From: Batillaria attramentaria
Taxonomy: Eukaryota; Mollusca; Gastropoda; Batillariidae
DNA length: 64,000 nt
Assembly (NCBI GenBank): GCA_018292915.2
Contig: JACVVK020000017.1
Coordinates: forward strand, 2,097,501-2,161,500
Direction of reading: 5' to 3'
The translations under genes and the position numbers were made by a program. Positions 46,701 to 62,342 of this stretch are shown piece after piece. The notes beneath the pieces were generated by a model, which saw only the letters and a list, made by a program, of their open reading frames with translations, searched no databases and had not been told where the DNA came from. Within the stretch, counting starts at the first letter, position 1, and each line of letters opens with the position of its first letter.

Positions 46701-49700
46701 TTTTGTTGTGTGACGATTTCTCATCACTGTGAAACTGCTCTTTTTGTTGTGTGACGATTTCTCATCACTGTGAAACTGCTCTTTTTGTTGCATGACGAGT
46801 TATCATCACTGTGAAACTGCTCTTTTTGTTGCGTGACAGGTTCTCATCACTCATTTTGCGATCAGCACAAAATTTAATGAACGTGAACATACAACTGTCT
46901 TTCTCTAATCCTCTGTGTTTTCAGTCTTTGTGTTTCCTAAATGACAAAAACGTCACAAGAAATCAGGCAACAGCTTATACTTACACTTCCAAGCAACCCT
47001 GGCACTGTCCTTCTGTGGTTTTGAAGTTGAACACACCGATGGGCTTGTTGTCCACTGAAATGTCACCAACACAACCAAACAGATTCCCACTGGTCACGCC
47101 CGGAGGAACCTGCAAGATGAGAATCATTTCCAGAAGATTTGCTGCGGGCTTGTGTATAAAAATTTAAACTAGAGAGGCAGCAGCCTCCATGGCTCCCTTG
47201 TGACATGGGTCAAGGTCATTCAAAAGACTGTTTGTAAAAATCTTACCAATATCTATCATCAAGCCAAGCAAGGCATCTCTGGTGTTTCTTAGTTCCTGCC
47301 AATATTACAGTTTTCCCAAAAACTGTATGGCCTTGAACTTGGGTCAAGGTCATTCAAATAAGATCTCATCCATGTCTATCATTATGCCAAGTTTGACGCC
47401 TCTAGTGTTTGTAGTTTCTCAGAAAACGGTATGTTGAAAATCACAACAGACAGCTTTAATGACCCTGACCTTGAGCTTCTGCCATTTGTAGATTCTGAGA
47501 AAATGCCAATGTTAAGGTTTACTTCGAAAATGTGGACAGATAGACAGACAGACACACGCACACACAGACGATGGAGGGTTAGTAAATAGACTCCCTTTGT
47601 TACACAAGGGAGCAAAAAAACCAAAACAAAACAATAACCAAATAAAAAACAACTATGTAGGAGGACGCCTGCTTTGAGCCCATGATAAAAACCTTTTCAA
47701 AAATAAAAACAACAACTAATTTCAGGAGCTGTATGCATTTCAGTTTTCTTGGGAAAACAGACAGCATTCTTTGTGACGAGGTCAGTATTAATTGTCACAT
47801 CCCGGAATGTCATCCAATAAGCTGCGTACATCAAACACACTGTCTGTAATTACCGGGTGGTTGCTGCTGACACCAGCCATGTAGACCGAAGTGTTGCGGT
47901 TGAAGTTGATGAGGGAGAAACCGGCAGCTGACCTACCAGTAACCTCCTTGGCAGTTTTCTCAGTTTCCTTGACTGGCCACACTTTGAGCTGACCGGTGGG
48001 ACCCACCCTGAAAGGCAAATCACAGAAAGAATGCTCACAACATGAACAGTTAACACCCCTTGGGCGTCGCAGTCATGTAACCTGGTTATACACTGCTGAT
48101 ATTATTGCAAAAGCTGCTCTTGCAGCAACAGGCGCTTACTTTTCCAGTCTGGTATCAGCAGGTTAGCTTCTTATGTTAGCAGGTTAGCAAGTCAGCAGTC
48201 ATGTAACCTGGTTATACACAGCTGATGTTATTGCAGAAGTTGCTCTTGCAGCAACAAGCGCTTACTTTTCCAGTCTGATACTGTATCAGCAGGTTAACGC
48301 TGACCTGACACACATAAAGGCTTAACTTAGAAGCTCTTGGCTAATTGACAAATGATGAAAAGCTGGCACACTCTTCAACATTTCTAAGCTGTACAGAATA
48401 TATGCATGCACATCAAAAGGTTGACCTCCACAACACTATACAGGATCTTTCAATCCACAATCAACCCACCTTTCTGCGAGAATGCGATACCATTTCTCAG
48501 CTTCATCTTCATCAGGATCAAACACCTTCAGCTCAAGATCATGTGTCACTGATCCCTGCCCTTTGCCCGCATCCCAGCTGAACTTGACCTTGTTGTCCTT
48601 GATCTCAAGGGCAAGGAACTCCTGCAATGCCGCAAATACAGTTACAGATTAGCGGTCATTATGTTCCTGCACAACTGACTATACCACTGAAGTTTCTGGA
48701 AAGGTGATAGGTACCGCAAATATCTCTAAGGAAAATGGAACAAAACGCTTTTGGATTGGTTTATACACAAACATTTTTCAAACACAATTTCTAACCATGA
48801 ATACAAACACATTTGAAAATCATGCTTTTACCTTGCAACTTACACCACACTTGACAGTTTTGCATTCCTATACCCAACAGACATGAATATTCTCTTCTTC
48901 ATCTTATCAGTGCTGATCTTTACACAGACTGCATGACTGTCTGGTGTAAACCGCTCTAAACCTACCTGTAGGTGGGAGTGGTGGATGGGGAATGATTTTT
49001 ATAGTAACACAGAATACATAAGCCTGTGAGCATTGTAAATGTTTTTGGAAAAAAAAGAAAAGAATTATGCCTAGATTTTTATGGTCTGCAAGCAGTGGAG
49101 AGTAAATAAACTAAATGAAATTTCATCATGTTACAGAATAATATACAAAAGCATTTACGAAAAACTGATGCACCAGACATGCGAGACGATCAATTACTTG
49201 AGTACATGTACTGTCATACAAGAATGAAAAATCACGCTTAGGTGCAGACAAGATCCATGTACCTTTGTGAGGGGCTGTTTAAATGCCTGCTACATTACAA
49301 TTTTGAAAAAAAAAAAGAAAAAAAAAAGGTGATTAAAGGTCTTAAATTCACGTAATTAACAAGCCTTAAATTTTGATGTAGATTAATGTTATTACTTCAA
49401 CAGCAGTATTTTGTCCATACAAACTGGTATATATCACTCGAGGTTATAATGCAGAACATCACAAGGATTACAATGTGTTACCGGTAATGTATTTGTGGAA
49501 ATCAGTTACGTTTAAAAAAACCTTTCACATCATTCTTGATATAAAAAAAGAGTATGGATAAGATTAAGGCACACATCTCTAACACAGTAAGTCTTTGTAC
49601 AAATAACCTGTTAGCTCAACACCTTGTCGTAGTCAACCAGCAGGTAAATATTAAAGCAAATCTGAGTATTTGATTATCATACTGGAAATCACTGCCATGA

Positions 49701-50997
49701 GCTTCTACTAATTAGCAATTTTCAAAGCTAACCAGATGGTTTTTATGTTGTTTCCATATAGTAATCTGATTTTTCTACGTTCAAAGTGAACTTTTTGTGG
49801 CACAAACGCACATCGCTTGCATTCTCGGCAGAGACAATGATGCAAGTCTAACTCTGACAATGGGGACGTTGTAACTAGCGGGCGTGGTGCTCCTGAACGC
49901 ACGTCTCCGCTACAGTGAGTGCTGTGTGTGTGTGTGTGTGATGTGTGTCCAGGCCTGTTTCTCCGAAAATACTCAACCGAATGGCTTCAAATTTGAGGTC
50001 TCCGAATATATCAAGATTATTATTGAATAGAGCGACCGAGCACTTGGTGATTTCTTTGGTGATTTGGGAGATATCGTCCTTTTCAGGAAAGTTGGTTGTC
50101 TGGCGTTTACAGGCGTAATATTTATTTAAATCGCTCAATTTTGGGGAAGTAGATACACTGTAGCATGAATACGGACTCTGAACAGAGTGACGATTAGGTA
50201 ATGGTCATTCTTACAGTTTTTATGTAAACCGTACCTCAGTTGACATCGCATGTGAACCCAGTTTAGATGCCTGCATCTCCGAAAATACTCAACCGATCGA
50301 TTTCAAATTTAGGCCGGTTTCTTAATGAATCAAAATCTTTGAATAGAGAGCCCGATCCAGGTATGATTGCACACATAATTTGTGAGTTATTGCCCTTTCC
50401 AGAAAAGGTTGCTTTCTGGCGTTTAAAGGCGTAATATTTATATAAATGACTGACTCCATTTTTCTGAAATAGACAGCATGAATACGGACTCTAAACAGAG
50501 TGAATTTCGGAGGTCGTCGCTCTTATACTTTTGACGTAAACTGTACCTCATGAAAGTGTTGGAGCACCCATTTTAGATCTCAAGATCGCTCCTACTATAT
50601 ATAGATAATGTGTCTGGGATGCCATAAAAAATATACCAAAAAATTGGAAAAATTCGCTGCGGGCCGTTATCGTCGGTTGACTCAAAAATTTGTACTCAAA
50701 GCACATTTCCTCCACAAGCCACACGCCTCACAAACATTGAAGAAGAGACACACGCGCACTGACGCAAGGTATGAGCGTCATGTTTGATTGACGTGATGCT
50801 GGTTTTTTTGGGGGATGTCTGGCCACTTTTTTTCCCAAATTCCTCTATTTGGAGACGTGGAAAGCGGGAATTTCTGTACTGGGTTTCGTTTTTGCTACTG
50901 ACTCACGCTTAGCAGCATAATAGAGTGAGAGCACATCATAGAGGTCTCAACACAGCACATGCATGCAGACATGCACAGAGAGAGAGAGAGAGAGAGA

Positions 50998-51074
<77 letters not shown>

Positions 51075-54000
51075 CGTGCGCGTGTGCTGTGCAGACACAG
51101 ACAAGCGCGCGTCTAAGAAAGAGGGAGAGAGAGTGGGTGTTTCTCTTCTCCAACTGATACCAGTAAGCAATCGTCTGTCACCTGTCAATCAGGCCTGCGG
51201 GAAGTAACTCTGTCAAAGGGGAATGACTTTGTTTCAAGAATTCATTCACCCATGTAGAACCTCGCATACGTCAAAAAGTTAGTGACGTCAACCAGGTAGG
51301 TGAGCTACCACGCCTGTGTTTGGGGTTTTGCGAGCGCAAAGAAGCGAAAGGGTTTCCAGTACTTTCTTTATGTCAGCTAGCATGCTTGATGTCAGAGTGC
51401 TTGCATACGTGTGCTCGCGGGCAGCATACATGACACAACGACCACGACGACAGCAGGTCACTGAATGGAAACAACATATTGAGCTGGTTGCCATCTTGGT
51501 TTTGCCTACGGCCGTCTAGAGCAGACTACCAACCGAAAGAGATACAAAATTCTGTACCTGATTTGAGATTGCTAGCTGAAATATGATATACACAAAATGC
51601 TCAAGATGCAATGTGGGACCACATTATACATACACACTGTTCAAGCAAAAGCATGCATTCTTTTGAAGGAATATAAAGCCAGCATATCATGGAAGCTGAT
51701 TTAGGCAAGTGTAGGATACAATAAAATGATTTAATCTGAGTTCAGTTTCAAGCATGAGGGAAGACCTCAGACACTTAAAGGAGTATAATCCATCTGTAAC
51801 ACACACTGTACAAGTGCTTCAAGGTATGCATCAAACACACCAACCAACACAGTCTGTGTGACATTGTGTTGCTGTCACAAGTGTGTCTGCAAAAGGTATG
51901 CTGTATATTGTGTGCCAGCAGTAAACATCACACTCAACTGTTACAGTGCATATTGCAAGCTTAATTGGCTCCAAATTACAACTGCTCTTATTTGGAATAA
52001 ACAACACTAATTGTATCAGGGACCCTTGGCATGTTAGATTACCAGAAAAATGACAAACTTCTTTTGAAGCTTCGTTCATACTAAGCAAAACCCTGATAGG
52101 ACAGGATACACCATAATTTGTTATCAATTTTGTCTCCCATAAAGAAATTACATCTTCAACTTGTAAATGAAGCACAAATGACTTAATGTGTAAAATCACT
52201 CACCTCATTGTACAAAATGTGACAGAACTATCACGGGATGAGATTTACTGATAGTGTACAATATCATTAAACTCTCAAAAGAAAATCCTTCCCCCAAATC
52301 AGAAAACCTATGATTACATTAAGTAAGCAAATAGCCAACGTCGTTCTGTCCCTGTGTGGAGCAGACACTGACAAAACCTCTAGCGCTCATCACAGTTGCA
52401 CCGCGAATATCCATGTACATTTTCAGCACCCTCTTCAATGTTCAAAAGCAGGAAACACCAGCATCTTGAGCAGGCGCAGTGCTAATATTATGAGGCAGTA
52501 CTGTACCGCCCAGATGCTCAGATACCAAGCTTGCACAGAATTGATGTCAGACTGAAATAGCAGACAGCTGTGGTTGGCTCACCTTTCCGCCTTCCTGTGG
52601 TGGTATACGCCAGACATGTTAGTTAGTTAGTTCTCATGGGGATCACTTGCACAATAAGCTACATTTATCACATACTGCGATTCAGGTTAATGCTATATGT
52701 ACTGTCTTAAGGACCAGGGCTTCACATCCATAGTTATTATTATAGGGGGGTGTTTTTTGTTGTTGTTTAACATCCTTTTCCACCACATACAGGTAATATC
52801 AAATACGGGGCAATGAGAAAAAGGGCAGCACAAAATATCTGGCCCCAGTTAGGATTCACACTCACACCCCTAGCATTTAAAGTCCAACACTACCATTTGG
52901 CTAGCCTGGTTCCCCTGAACTATGATAGCTAGACAAATATCCTGGCTGACTGAAAAAAAACAACAACATAGGACATTTGTCCACAATCATATGATACAGG
53001 ACATACAGGACATATGTGTACAGTATGTCTGCCTTGGTAAGAAAGTGATCAGACATAACAAAATTGCATCAGTCTGTGAGCAATGTGGATATGAAGCCCT
53101 GAGGGACATATGAGTTTGGTGATGAAACTGGGACTGTCAACATGAATGATGATCATAATGCATTGTAATGCTACCATGCATCGATCTCTGAAAGACCTGA
53201 GCAATATATGCTTCTTTATCTCCAGTACCAGTTTACCCCAAGAACAGATGCATGGATCATCACATTTTTTATATTTAGGTTTGAGGAGGAATTGTTGATT
53301 TCAGTCACCGACAAGGACACAGTATTTTTAAAAATTTCTTTGTAACCAACACTTTGACCTGTGAGTCTCGCTGTCTTTTCTTCTTTTTTTTTCTTTTCTT
53401 TGTGTTGCTTTTACTTTTTTATCAACTTCTGACAAAAATGTACGCAACGTACGTAATGCACAACTTGAGGACAAGCGCTGAAGGGGTGGGCAGTGAAGAA
53501 GCAAACTCGAGGGAATGCAGACATGCAGTTTTAGTAATAAGCAATATCCTGAGTAGTTTTGGTACAGATTGGTCTAAAATTGTATTCCATTCATCTACAG
53601 TACCAACTGTTTTAACTGTAAATGTATGTTAATTTTCATTTGAACGCACAATTTCTGCCCTCCTCTTTAACTTCATCCAAGAACTATTCTAAAATCCCAT
53701 AAAATCATGCATAATGATGGTAAATGCACACCATGCAAAAGACACAAACACTGATACTTCTACTAAATAACAACAACTACAAACTGCTAATCAATATACA
53801 GTGTATTTCATCACTAAGCTGATTACCACGCACAGCTGTACACACAGTGACTATACTGACAACCCCCCTCTATTTCCTCACAAAATCAACTTGATAACAT
53901 GCACAACTGTACACACAATGACTATAAATTAAGACAACCCCTTCTACCCAACATTTACAATGCTACAATCACTGTGTATAATTTACAGGCTAAAAGACAA

Positions 54001-54629
54001 CAATAAGAGGAATCTACATTGCTCTCACCTGTGGCGATTCTTGTAGGAGTAACAGAAGCATGTCAACGCCTGTCTTGTTCAGTTTCACTCCCATGCTAAT
54101 CTTGTTGGTCACACCGGGAGTCAGTTCGGAGCGATATGATCGCACACAGCTCCCTTCTCCAGACAACGACACCTTCATCTGTGGCAGAGAATTAATTTTT
54201 TTTTTTTTTTAATTAATCAAAATAACTGTATTATACAGGTGTGTAACCCAATTTCTCAGCTCACAGCACCATGAACTGTAACCAGTATGCACACTTGCAT
54301 GAATCACACACATTTTCCAGCTCAGTCGTAGGGAGGACATCAACATATTACAATCATGTAGCATGAAGGGCCAGCTCAGTATTTCAGTTTCAGAATTATA
54401 ATTTATTATTAAATTCTGGTGAGCTGAAAATATCCAAAGCAGAAGGGAAGGAATCATGAGACAATGATTTGTGCACTTAGAAATGCTAAATAATAATAAT
54501 AATATAAATAATAATAATAGAATATTAGTGTATTGCCTAAATGAACCACTGTGGGAGGTGGAACTACACCCCTCCCCCCTTTAAAAAACAAAAACAACCT
54601 CAAATAAACAAAAACAAACAAAAAAACAC

Positions 54630-54660
<31 letters not shown>

Positions 54661-57512
54661 GGAAAAAAAAACAACCAAAAAACCCAACCAACACCCCCCC
54701 CATGAAAAACCAAAACAATAAAGAAACAAACAAACAAAAACCAAAACCAAAACAAACAAAAAAACAACAACAAAAAACAAACCAATCAACAAAACAAACA
54801 ACCCCCAAAACAACAACAGAAAACAGCCAGCCTAAAACTGTTCAATGCTTACACTATTAGTGATGTTTCGCGCTTCGTTGATCTTGCGTTTCAAGTCACT
54901 GATCTTGGTAGACAGAGCATAGGTGTTGCGCATGGTTTCCTGTCCTCTCGTACGGATAGATGGCACCATGAACATGATGTCATTCGCCGCTTGTCTTGAG
55001 TCATCCACTGTCAAAGGGAAGAGTTCACACATACAGATCAGAAATGGGAGTCAGCAAATTATGAAATGACCACCAAAAGTATGACTTACAAGCAGGGGTG
55101 CGAGTGGGAAAGGCTTCCCAAAGCGGAAAATCACTTTGATTTGAAGCTAAACTCCATCCAGAAAACCTAACATCTCTAATCTTGCAAGTGGGTGAGGGGG
55201 TGTTTGGGAGATTCAGCCCTTTTCCACCATGTATGGGTGATACCAAAGACGGGGCAACAAGAACCAGCCAGCACAAATCTTAGGCCCAAGCTGGGATTCA
55301 AACTCACGGCCCGAGCACTGGAAGTCAGTCCAACGTTCTACCAGTCAGCAATCCCGGCTCCCCCTCTGATCTTGCGAATGACAGTATAACCTCAAGTACT
55401 TTGCAGTGAAAAGATGATTTTTCTTAAAGGGAGAGCACATCGGGTCTCAAGACTGCTACGTCATTACATGTACTCTCAGTGATCACCCCATAATCTGGAA
55501 CTTGTTACTCACCAATTTTGCCAATCCAAAAATTTTACTTTTCAAAATTTTCTGGAAAAAATAATTTTCAAAAGTTAAACTTCTCAATCCAAAAAAAAAT
55601 TTTTTTTCTCGAAAGTTCTCATTCCAGAAATCCGGCGTGTTTCAGAAAATTGGCAACTGAAGAAGACCACCTTCGGCGTCACAGTACTGTGAGCACACAA
55701 CGTGTTGTGCTGTACATGCTGTGATGTACCTTGCAGAATTCAGTAAATACGCAACTAACTGGAAAATCAGGGGGCAGAAATAATCATATCCATTTTTTGT
55801 TGTTATTGTTGTGGTTGAAAAGACAGGTCATCGATCTTTCAATAAAGGTTGGGTGGGTGTTTGGGAGTTTAACGTCCTTTTCCACCACATCAGGTGATAT
55901 CAAAGATGGGGCAACAATGAAAAAGCCAGCACAAATATTTGGCCCCAGCCGGGATACGAACTCATGACACAAGCATTAGAAGTCCAATACGCTATCTTTT
56001 GGCCACCGCGGCTCCCCTCTTTCAAGAAAGGAGAAGAAAAGGGTACGGAAAGACTCATTTTTCACCTGAACCAGCAATGGGCAGGGACGGTTCGCCAGTT
56101 GGGCTGTGGTTTCGTATGTGGTAAATAGGTGCTAGTGAGCAAATAGTATCATTCTCAAATTAGGGTTTGCCTGGCAAATCATTCCATTCCCCGAAGGCAT
56201 ATCAAGTGAAAGCGAGAACAAAAATACAGTACCATTGTTTCCAACATTGCGGATGATAGCGTTGATGTCAAAGTTCTGAAGTTGCTTGACGCGTGGCCAG
56301 AGGAGACTGTCAATGCCGTACTGGATGTTTGTCACAGTCAGGTTAGCATCGCGTGCCTTATTCACCGCTTCATCAGCCCGCTGCACAATGCTGTCCAACC
56401 GCGGACCAAAACCTGTGAAGCAAACACAATGGAAACTATTGGCAAACTGTTCAAACTGCAGAGTTTGCGTTAGCTGGCAATTACCAGTAAATTACTGGTT
56501 ATAAAGAGGAAATACTGGAAATTATTTAGCTGTCAGTCCCGGGGACTGGTTTTATGTTGCTGGGACTGGTTACAGATTTATGGGAGAAAAAATAAAAATC
56601 AACAGGCTGATCGTAAAAAGAAAAAAGAAAAACATGCTGATCGTTCATACAAATTTTGTGGCCCAGGCTTGACTAGCGGCACTTGCCTTATCTCTCTGAA
56701 TTGTGCTTGCAAAAATTTACTTCATTATTTGCAGTGCTACCGGAATTTTTTCACAGGGACTGGTTTTGCTCAGAGTCGCTGAAAAACGGTCGGGGTAGGA
56801 GGCGAGGGGACTGGTTTTGAAAAATCCTAGCGCTAACCCTGAACTGGGTCAGGGAGTCATGTGCAAAATTTTCCACCCCCAAAACCATGCTAGAGTAACT
56901 GCATACTACCAGACAGTGAGGAAAAACATCACTTTCAAAGCTCAAACTATACATGCGAATGAGCTGATGCTCTATTCAGCCAATATCCACATTCAACTCT
57001 CCCGATGACAGATGTGGGATATTTAGTGTGCACATTTGATATTGTGCCTGTTTGTGTGCACGAGGGCAAGACAGGCACTGTAAATGAGTCTGTACGTGAT
57101 TCTGACTCTATTTGGAAAGGGAAAAAAACCCACACTAATTCCTGCCCACCAGGGATTCGAACCCATGCTTCAGGATCTGTAGTGGGGCCTTAACCACAAG
57201 GCTTAATCCCTTGTGGCTATTTTCATTTGTCATATGCTAGATGTGCACACTATTATTGTAAGATCACCAGTGTGATCATCAGCCCACAAAAGAAGGGCAG
57301 TGTAGCGTACTGCTAAACGTGACAGGAAAGATGGAGACAATGATCAAACAGTTAATTACCTTTCGGCATGTCGTCCAGCCCATCCATGAGCATAGTCAAC
57401 AGGTCCACGACTGCCTGGTGTTTCTCCCTGGCACCGCCAAACTCATCCTGCGCATCTTTCAGACTGTCACCCAAGTCTGTCACACAGAGTGAGAAAATAC
57501 ATCTTAAGATGT

Positions 57513-57563
<51 letters not shown>

Positions 57564-58237
57564 TGACAATGAAACTTTATTTTTCAACGCCTCAACGGTA
57601 GAAATTGTAGCACACGTGCCAGTTTATAATTTGCTGTTGCCACACTACAAAATGTAAAACAAAAGAAGAGACAAGAGAACCCCCCCAAAAAAACAAAAAA
57701 CAAAAAAAAACCCAACAAAAAAACACACACACACACAAAAACCAACCAACCAACAAACAAACAAACAAACAAAACAATAACATGAAAAAAGAAAAAACTA
57801 TTAGAGACAGAGAGAGAGTGTGTGTGTGCGTGCGTGCGCGTGTGTGCAAGAGAGACAGACAGACAGACAGAGAAAGACAGACAGACAGAAAGAGAGCGTG
57901 TAAGAGGTCTACAGAGACTCTCAATCGTTATCACTGATGGACAAATCTACAACAACTGAAGTGTTTACAGTCAGTTGGTGTGTGTTAAGATGTACTATGG
58001 GGTCCCACTGAGTACAGCCATTAATTTTGATCGCAATATGAAACCTCGGAATTAGACCTCGGAATTAGGACCTCGGTGAAGAGAAAGACACTGATCATTT
58101 ATATATTTAGATACTGTATATCACTAGGCATGCCATTCCCCCATGATCTACCTTGTTTCAGAAAGAAAGAAATCAAACCCGAATGCTAACGGCAATATCT
58201 CATCTGTTGTGAAGCATTTGCCTTTGTCACACACACA

Positions 58238-58308
<71 letters not shown>

Positions 58309-61300
58309 CTAACATCTGTATACAAAAGCTGGTCAGCAAGGTTGAGCAGGTCACGACTTCTCTGCACGGTTCTTCGCACCTCATCAGCAAGGTCGTCAAC
58401 CCGGGCCTGGATGGAGTCACACACACACAAGTACGAGCAATGGATGAAGATACATAGCATCACTCCTTTCTCGTCATCAAAAACCATAAAATAACCTCTT
58501 GTGGACAGAAAACAGTAACCAATAAAGTCTTTAACCAAAACTACATGTAACAATAACCAGGTAAGATTTCAGGTCTTGCCATCTGACAAAGTCAGCAACT
58601 GCAGTTTCTATCGATACCGTTAAGGGGTTAATTTGCTCCTGGTTGACTAGTTTTGACTCCGGCTTCGTGCTGGTGTTGGTTTATTTAAAGTCTCAATACA
58701 ATTGTCAGGCATACAACAACGCTGTGGAAAACTTCCCATACTGCATGTGCTTAATCTGTGCGTCATAATCTGTGACTTGGGAACACATACAGTATAGCAT
58801 CAAGAAATATTGTGGTGACTCTGGTTTGACATATAAGTTGTTCTATGTACCTAGAGGGTGGGTGTGTGGGTATTTGGGGGGGGGGGGGGGGTGTGTTAAC
58901 GTCCTTTTCCACCACATACGGGTGACATCAAAGACGGGGCAACGATGAAAAGGCCAGCACAACTATTTGGCCCCAGCCGGGATATGAACACACGACCCGA
59001 GCATTAGAAGTCCAACGCTCTACCATTCGGCCACCCCGGCTCCCCTATGTACCTAGAAGTGTACAGTGTACATAACACTGTCTGCTCAAGACAATGTTAC
59101 TTGGTTGCAGACTGAAGACCAACTAGACAGCGCAGACTGGTGACTTTGTCGATTGAGGTACAGGTATGAAGTGTTAGGCCAAAGAAAGTCACACTTCTCT
59201 ACTAGATATAATATTACATGTACAAGCCACACGTACAGTCTACTGTCCATTTGCCAAACAGCCTTACAGCTTTGTAAGCGGCTGTTTTTCTCCTCAGAAC
59301 TCATCACAAACATACAGACTTGGTTTGTAATAATAATAATAATAATGAGTACTGTATAGGCGCTTTACCCGATTTCATGAATCGGCTCAAAGCGCCGCGA
59401 ACTGAACCCAACACGCACGCTCACGTGAATCACACACATTCTCTCACACACCGGACATAAACACATTACAATCACGTGGTGCGAAGGGTCAGCTCAGCTA
59501 TTGAAATTTCGGAATTTAGAATTGCATTTATTTTTCAAATTTGGTGGGCTGAACATTTCCAAAGCAGAGGGGGAGGAAGCCGGAGTACCCGGAGAGAACC
59601 CCCGACGATCGGCCCGAATGAACGGTGCCACATACGAGAAGGAAAAATTCTTTGCCCCGAGTGGGACTCGAACCCCTGACCTCTCGCATTGGTGACAAGT
59701 CTCTTAACCACTAGACCACCGACCGCCCCATTTGTAATGAACACACTACATCTCTGATGTCGCAATCGTCAGTATAGCCTTACATTAATTACTCTGAAGT
59801 AAAAAGATAATTCTTAATCAAAGGAGAGTACTCTGGGTCTCGAGACATGCAATGCTTTTCATATGGTGTTAAAAGTACTCTCCGCAGTCACCCCATAATT
59901 CAGAAATTGTTGCTCTCTGATTTTGCCAATCCGGAAAATTTAACTTTTGGAAGTTCTCAATCTGAAATATTTAATTTTCGAAAGTTCTCATACCGGAAAT
60001 CCGGAGTGCTCCAGAAATTTGGCACCCCTGCAAAGGTCTGGCATGTGATCTGCCATTGCGCAGTTGCTGAAAATGAATGTTTACTGAACATACCATAAGT
60101 ATATCTTGTCAATACTCAAAACTGTTTTCTTGTTTCTCCACAATACACAATGAAATAATCCTGATGAAACCAAAGGTCTGGCATCTTCCACCGCTCAAAG
60201 CAATGCCATATGATACACAGGTAAGACACACAGTGCCTGTGCGACACATCTTGCAGGCAAAACAGACCCCTAGTGTCTTTAATCTAAGTAGCGTGAGTGC
60301 ACTCACAATTCTGACGGTTTCCTCAGCAGTTTCCTTAGCCTTTCTTGCAGCCTCTTCTGCTTGCCTGATGTTCTCCACAATGCTCTGGTACGCCCCGGCT
60401 GCACGCAAGGCGTCGTCTGCCATGTCACGCACCGGCTTAAACAAACTGCACAGTATGAAGATAAAGACATTATCCTATAAATCACCGTAAAAATCAATAA
60501 TGCATGTTTCAAGATCGAAGTCTTTCAACAACAAAAATGAGATTCAAACAACAGCTTAATTACTCTTAAATCTTTCAGTCAATCATGATACTGCATGAAA
60601 GTCATCATTTAAAAAAAAATTCACACGGGATTTTTAAGGCACTGACCCTGTTCACACCAAATAACTTAATTACCGGTACACGGGCAATTATTCAATACAT
60701 ATACATGCATGTATTATCCTCAGGAGATGGAAACAGGGAAAAAGACCCCCCCCCAAAAAAAAAGAAAAAGAAAAAAAAAAAAGAAAAAAAAAAAAGCACA
60801 CACGAAAACAATCAATGGATCCTCCCACTTTTTGCACATTTCAAGGCCCTTTGATGCAAGATGCCGTTTCCAGCAGCATTCTTATCAGCCCCACCGACAC
60901 ACCTGGTGTTCAGTGAAGATGGCTGGCCATTGAAACTGAAACTTTTTTTTTATTGGTTTTGCTCCTCGGCTTTTGACCAATTAGCCTTAAAACTCACGAG
61001 TTTTAAGATTAAAAGGCGGTCGAAAAGTCAAGGTCAATAAAGTAACAAAACAGAATTGCAGCAGACTTACTTTCTTAACGTATTAGCTGTTTGCTCCAAC
61101 CCCACAGCATGCTCCCAAGCATCATCGACAAGTTTCTGCAGCTGTGGCAAAGCGGCTCGGAGGACATCGGCTCGTCGTTTCACTTCCTCTGTACCAACCT
61201 CCAAGGAGTAAAGTTCCCTCTGCAATGCCTTACAACACAAACAAACAAACAAACTAGAGAGGCAGAAGCCTCCATGGCTCCCTTGTGACACAGGTCAAGG

Positions 61301-62260
61301 TCATTCACAAAAGTATGTTTGTAGAGCTCTTATCACTATCCAGTATTATGCTAAGTGATGTGTCTGGCGCTCTGAGTTCCTGGCAATATTACAATTTTCC
61401 CCGAAACAGTTTGTACAGCCTTGACCTTTGGTCAAAGTCATTCAAAAGAGATCTCATCAATGTCTATCATCATGCCAAGTTTGATGCCTCTAGCATTTGT
61501 AGTTCCTCCGAAAACAGTAATGTTAAAATTCACAATAGACAGCTTTAATGACCTTGACCTTCAGTCAAGGTCATTTAGAAAGGTAGGTCTCATTGCTGTC
61601 TATCATCATGCCTCATTTGGTGCCTCTACTGTTTGTTGTTTTGGAGAAAATGCCAAGGTTAAAGTTTCAAAAAAAACGCTTGCATGACCTTGACCTTGAC
61701 TAAAAGTCACTGAACACAGGTATGTCTGTAAAGGTGCTGCCAATGTCAATCATCGCACATAGTTTGATGCTTGACAGCTTCTGATTCTTCTAGATACTGA
61801 GAAAATGCAAATGTAAAATTTCCGAACAGTTTCAATGACCCTGACCTTCAGTCAAGGTCATTTAAGATGGTATGTGTGCATAGGTCTTATCACTGTCTAT
61901 CAGCATGCCAGGTTTGGCACCTCTGCTGTTCATTGTTTCTGAGAAAATGCCAATGTTAAGGTTTCACAAAACTATCTCGTACGGCCTTGACCTTGACAGA
62001 AGGTCACTGACTACATGTATATCTGTAAAGTTCTTATCAATGTCTATCATCATGCAAAGTTTAAAACCTCTGGCATTTGTAGATTACGAGAAAATGCCAA
62101 TGTAACATTTTCAAACAGAGAGCTTTAGTGACCTTGACCTTGGGTCAAGGTCATTCAAAATGATATGTTTTGAAAGGTCTTGTGCTAGTCTATCAGCATG
62201 CCAAGTTTGGTGCCTCTACTGTTTGTAGATTCTGAGAAAATGACAACGTTAAAGTTTTCT

Positions 62261-62342
<82 letters not shown>

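Noticed and set aside
59640..59731. Possible tRNA gene from a perfect A and B box
   Set aside because: The acceptor and anticodon stems do not pair, and the segment continues into a repeated body with an (ATT)n tail. It is a SINE head. The same reasoning applies to 8000-8075, 20762-20836 and 57140-57222.
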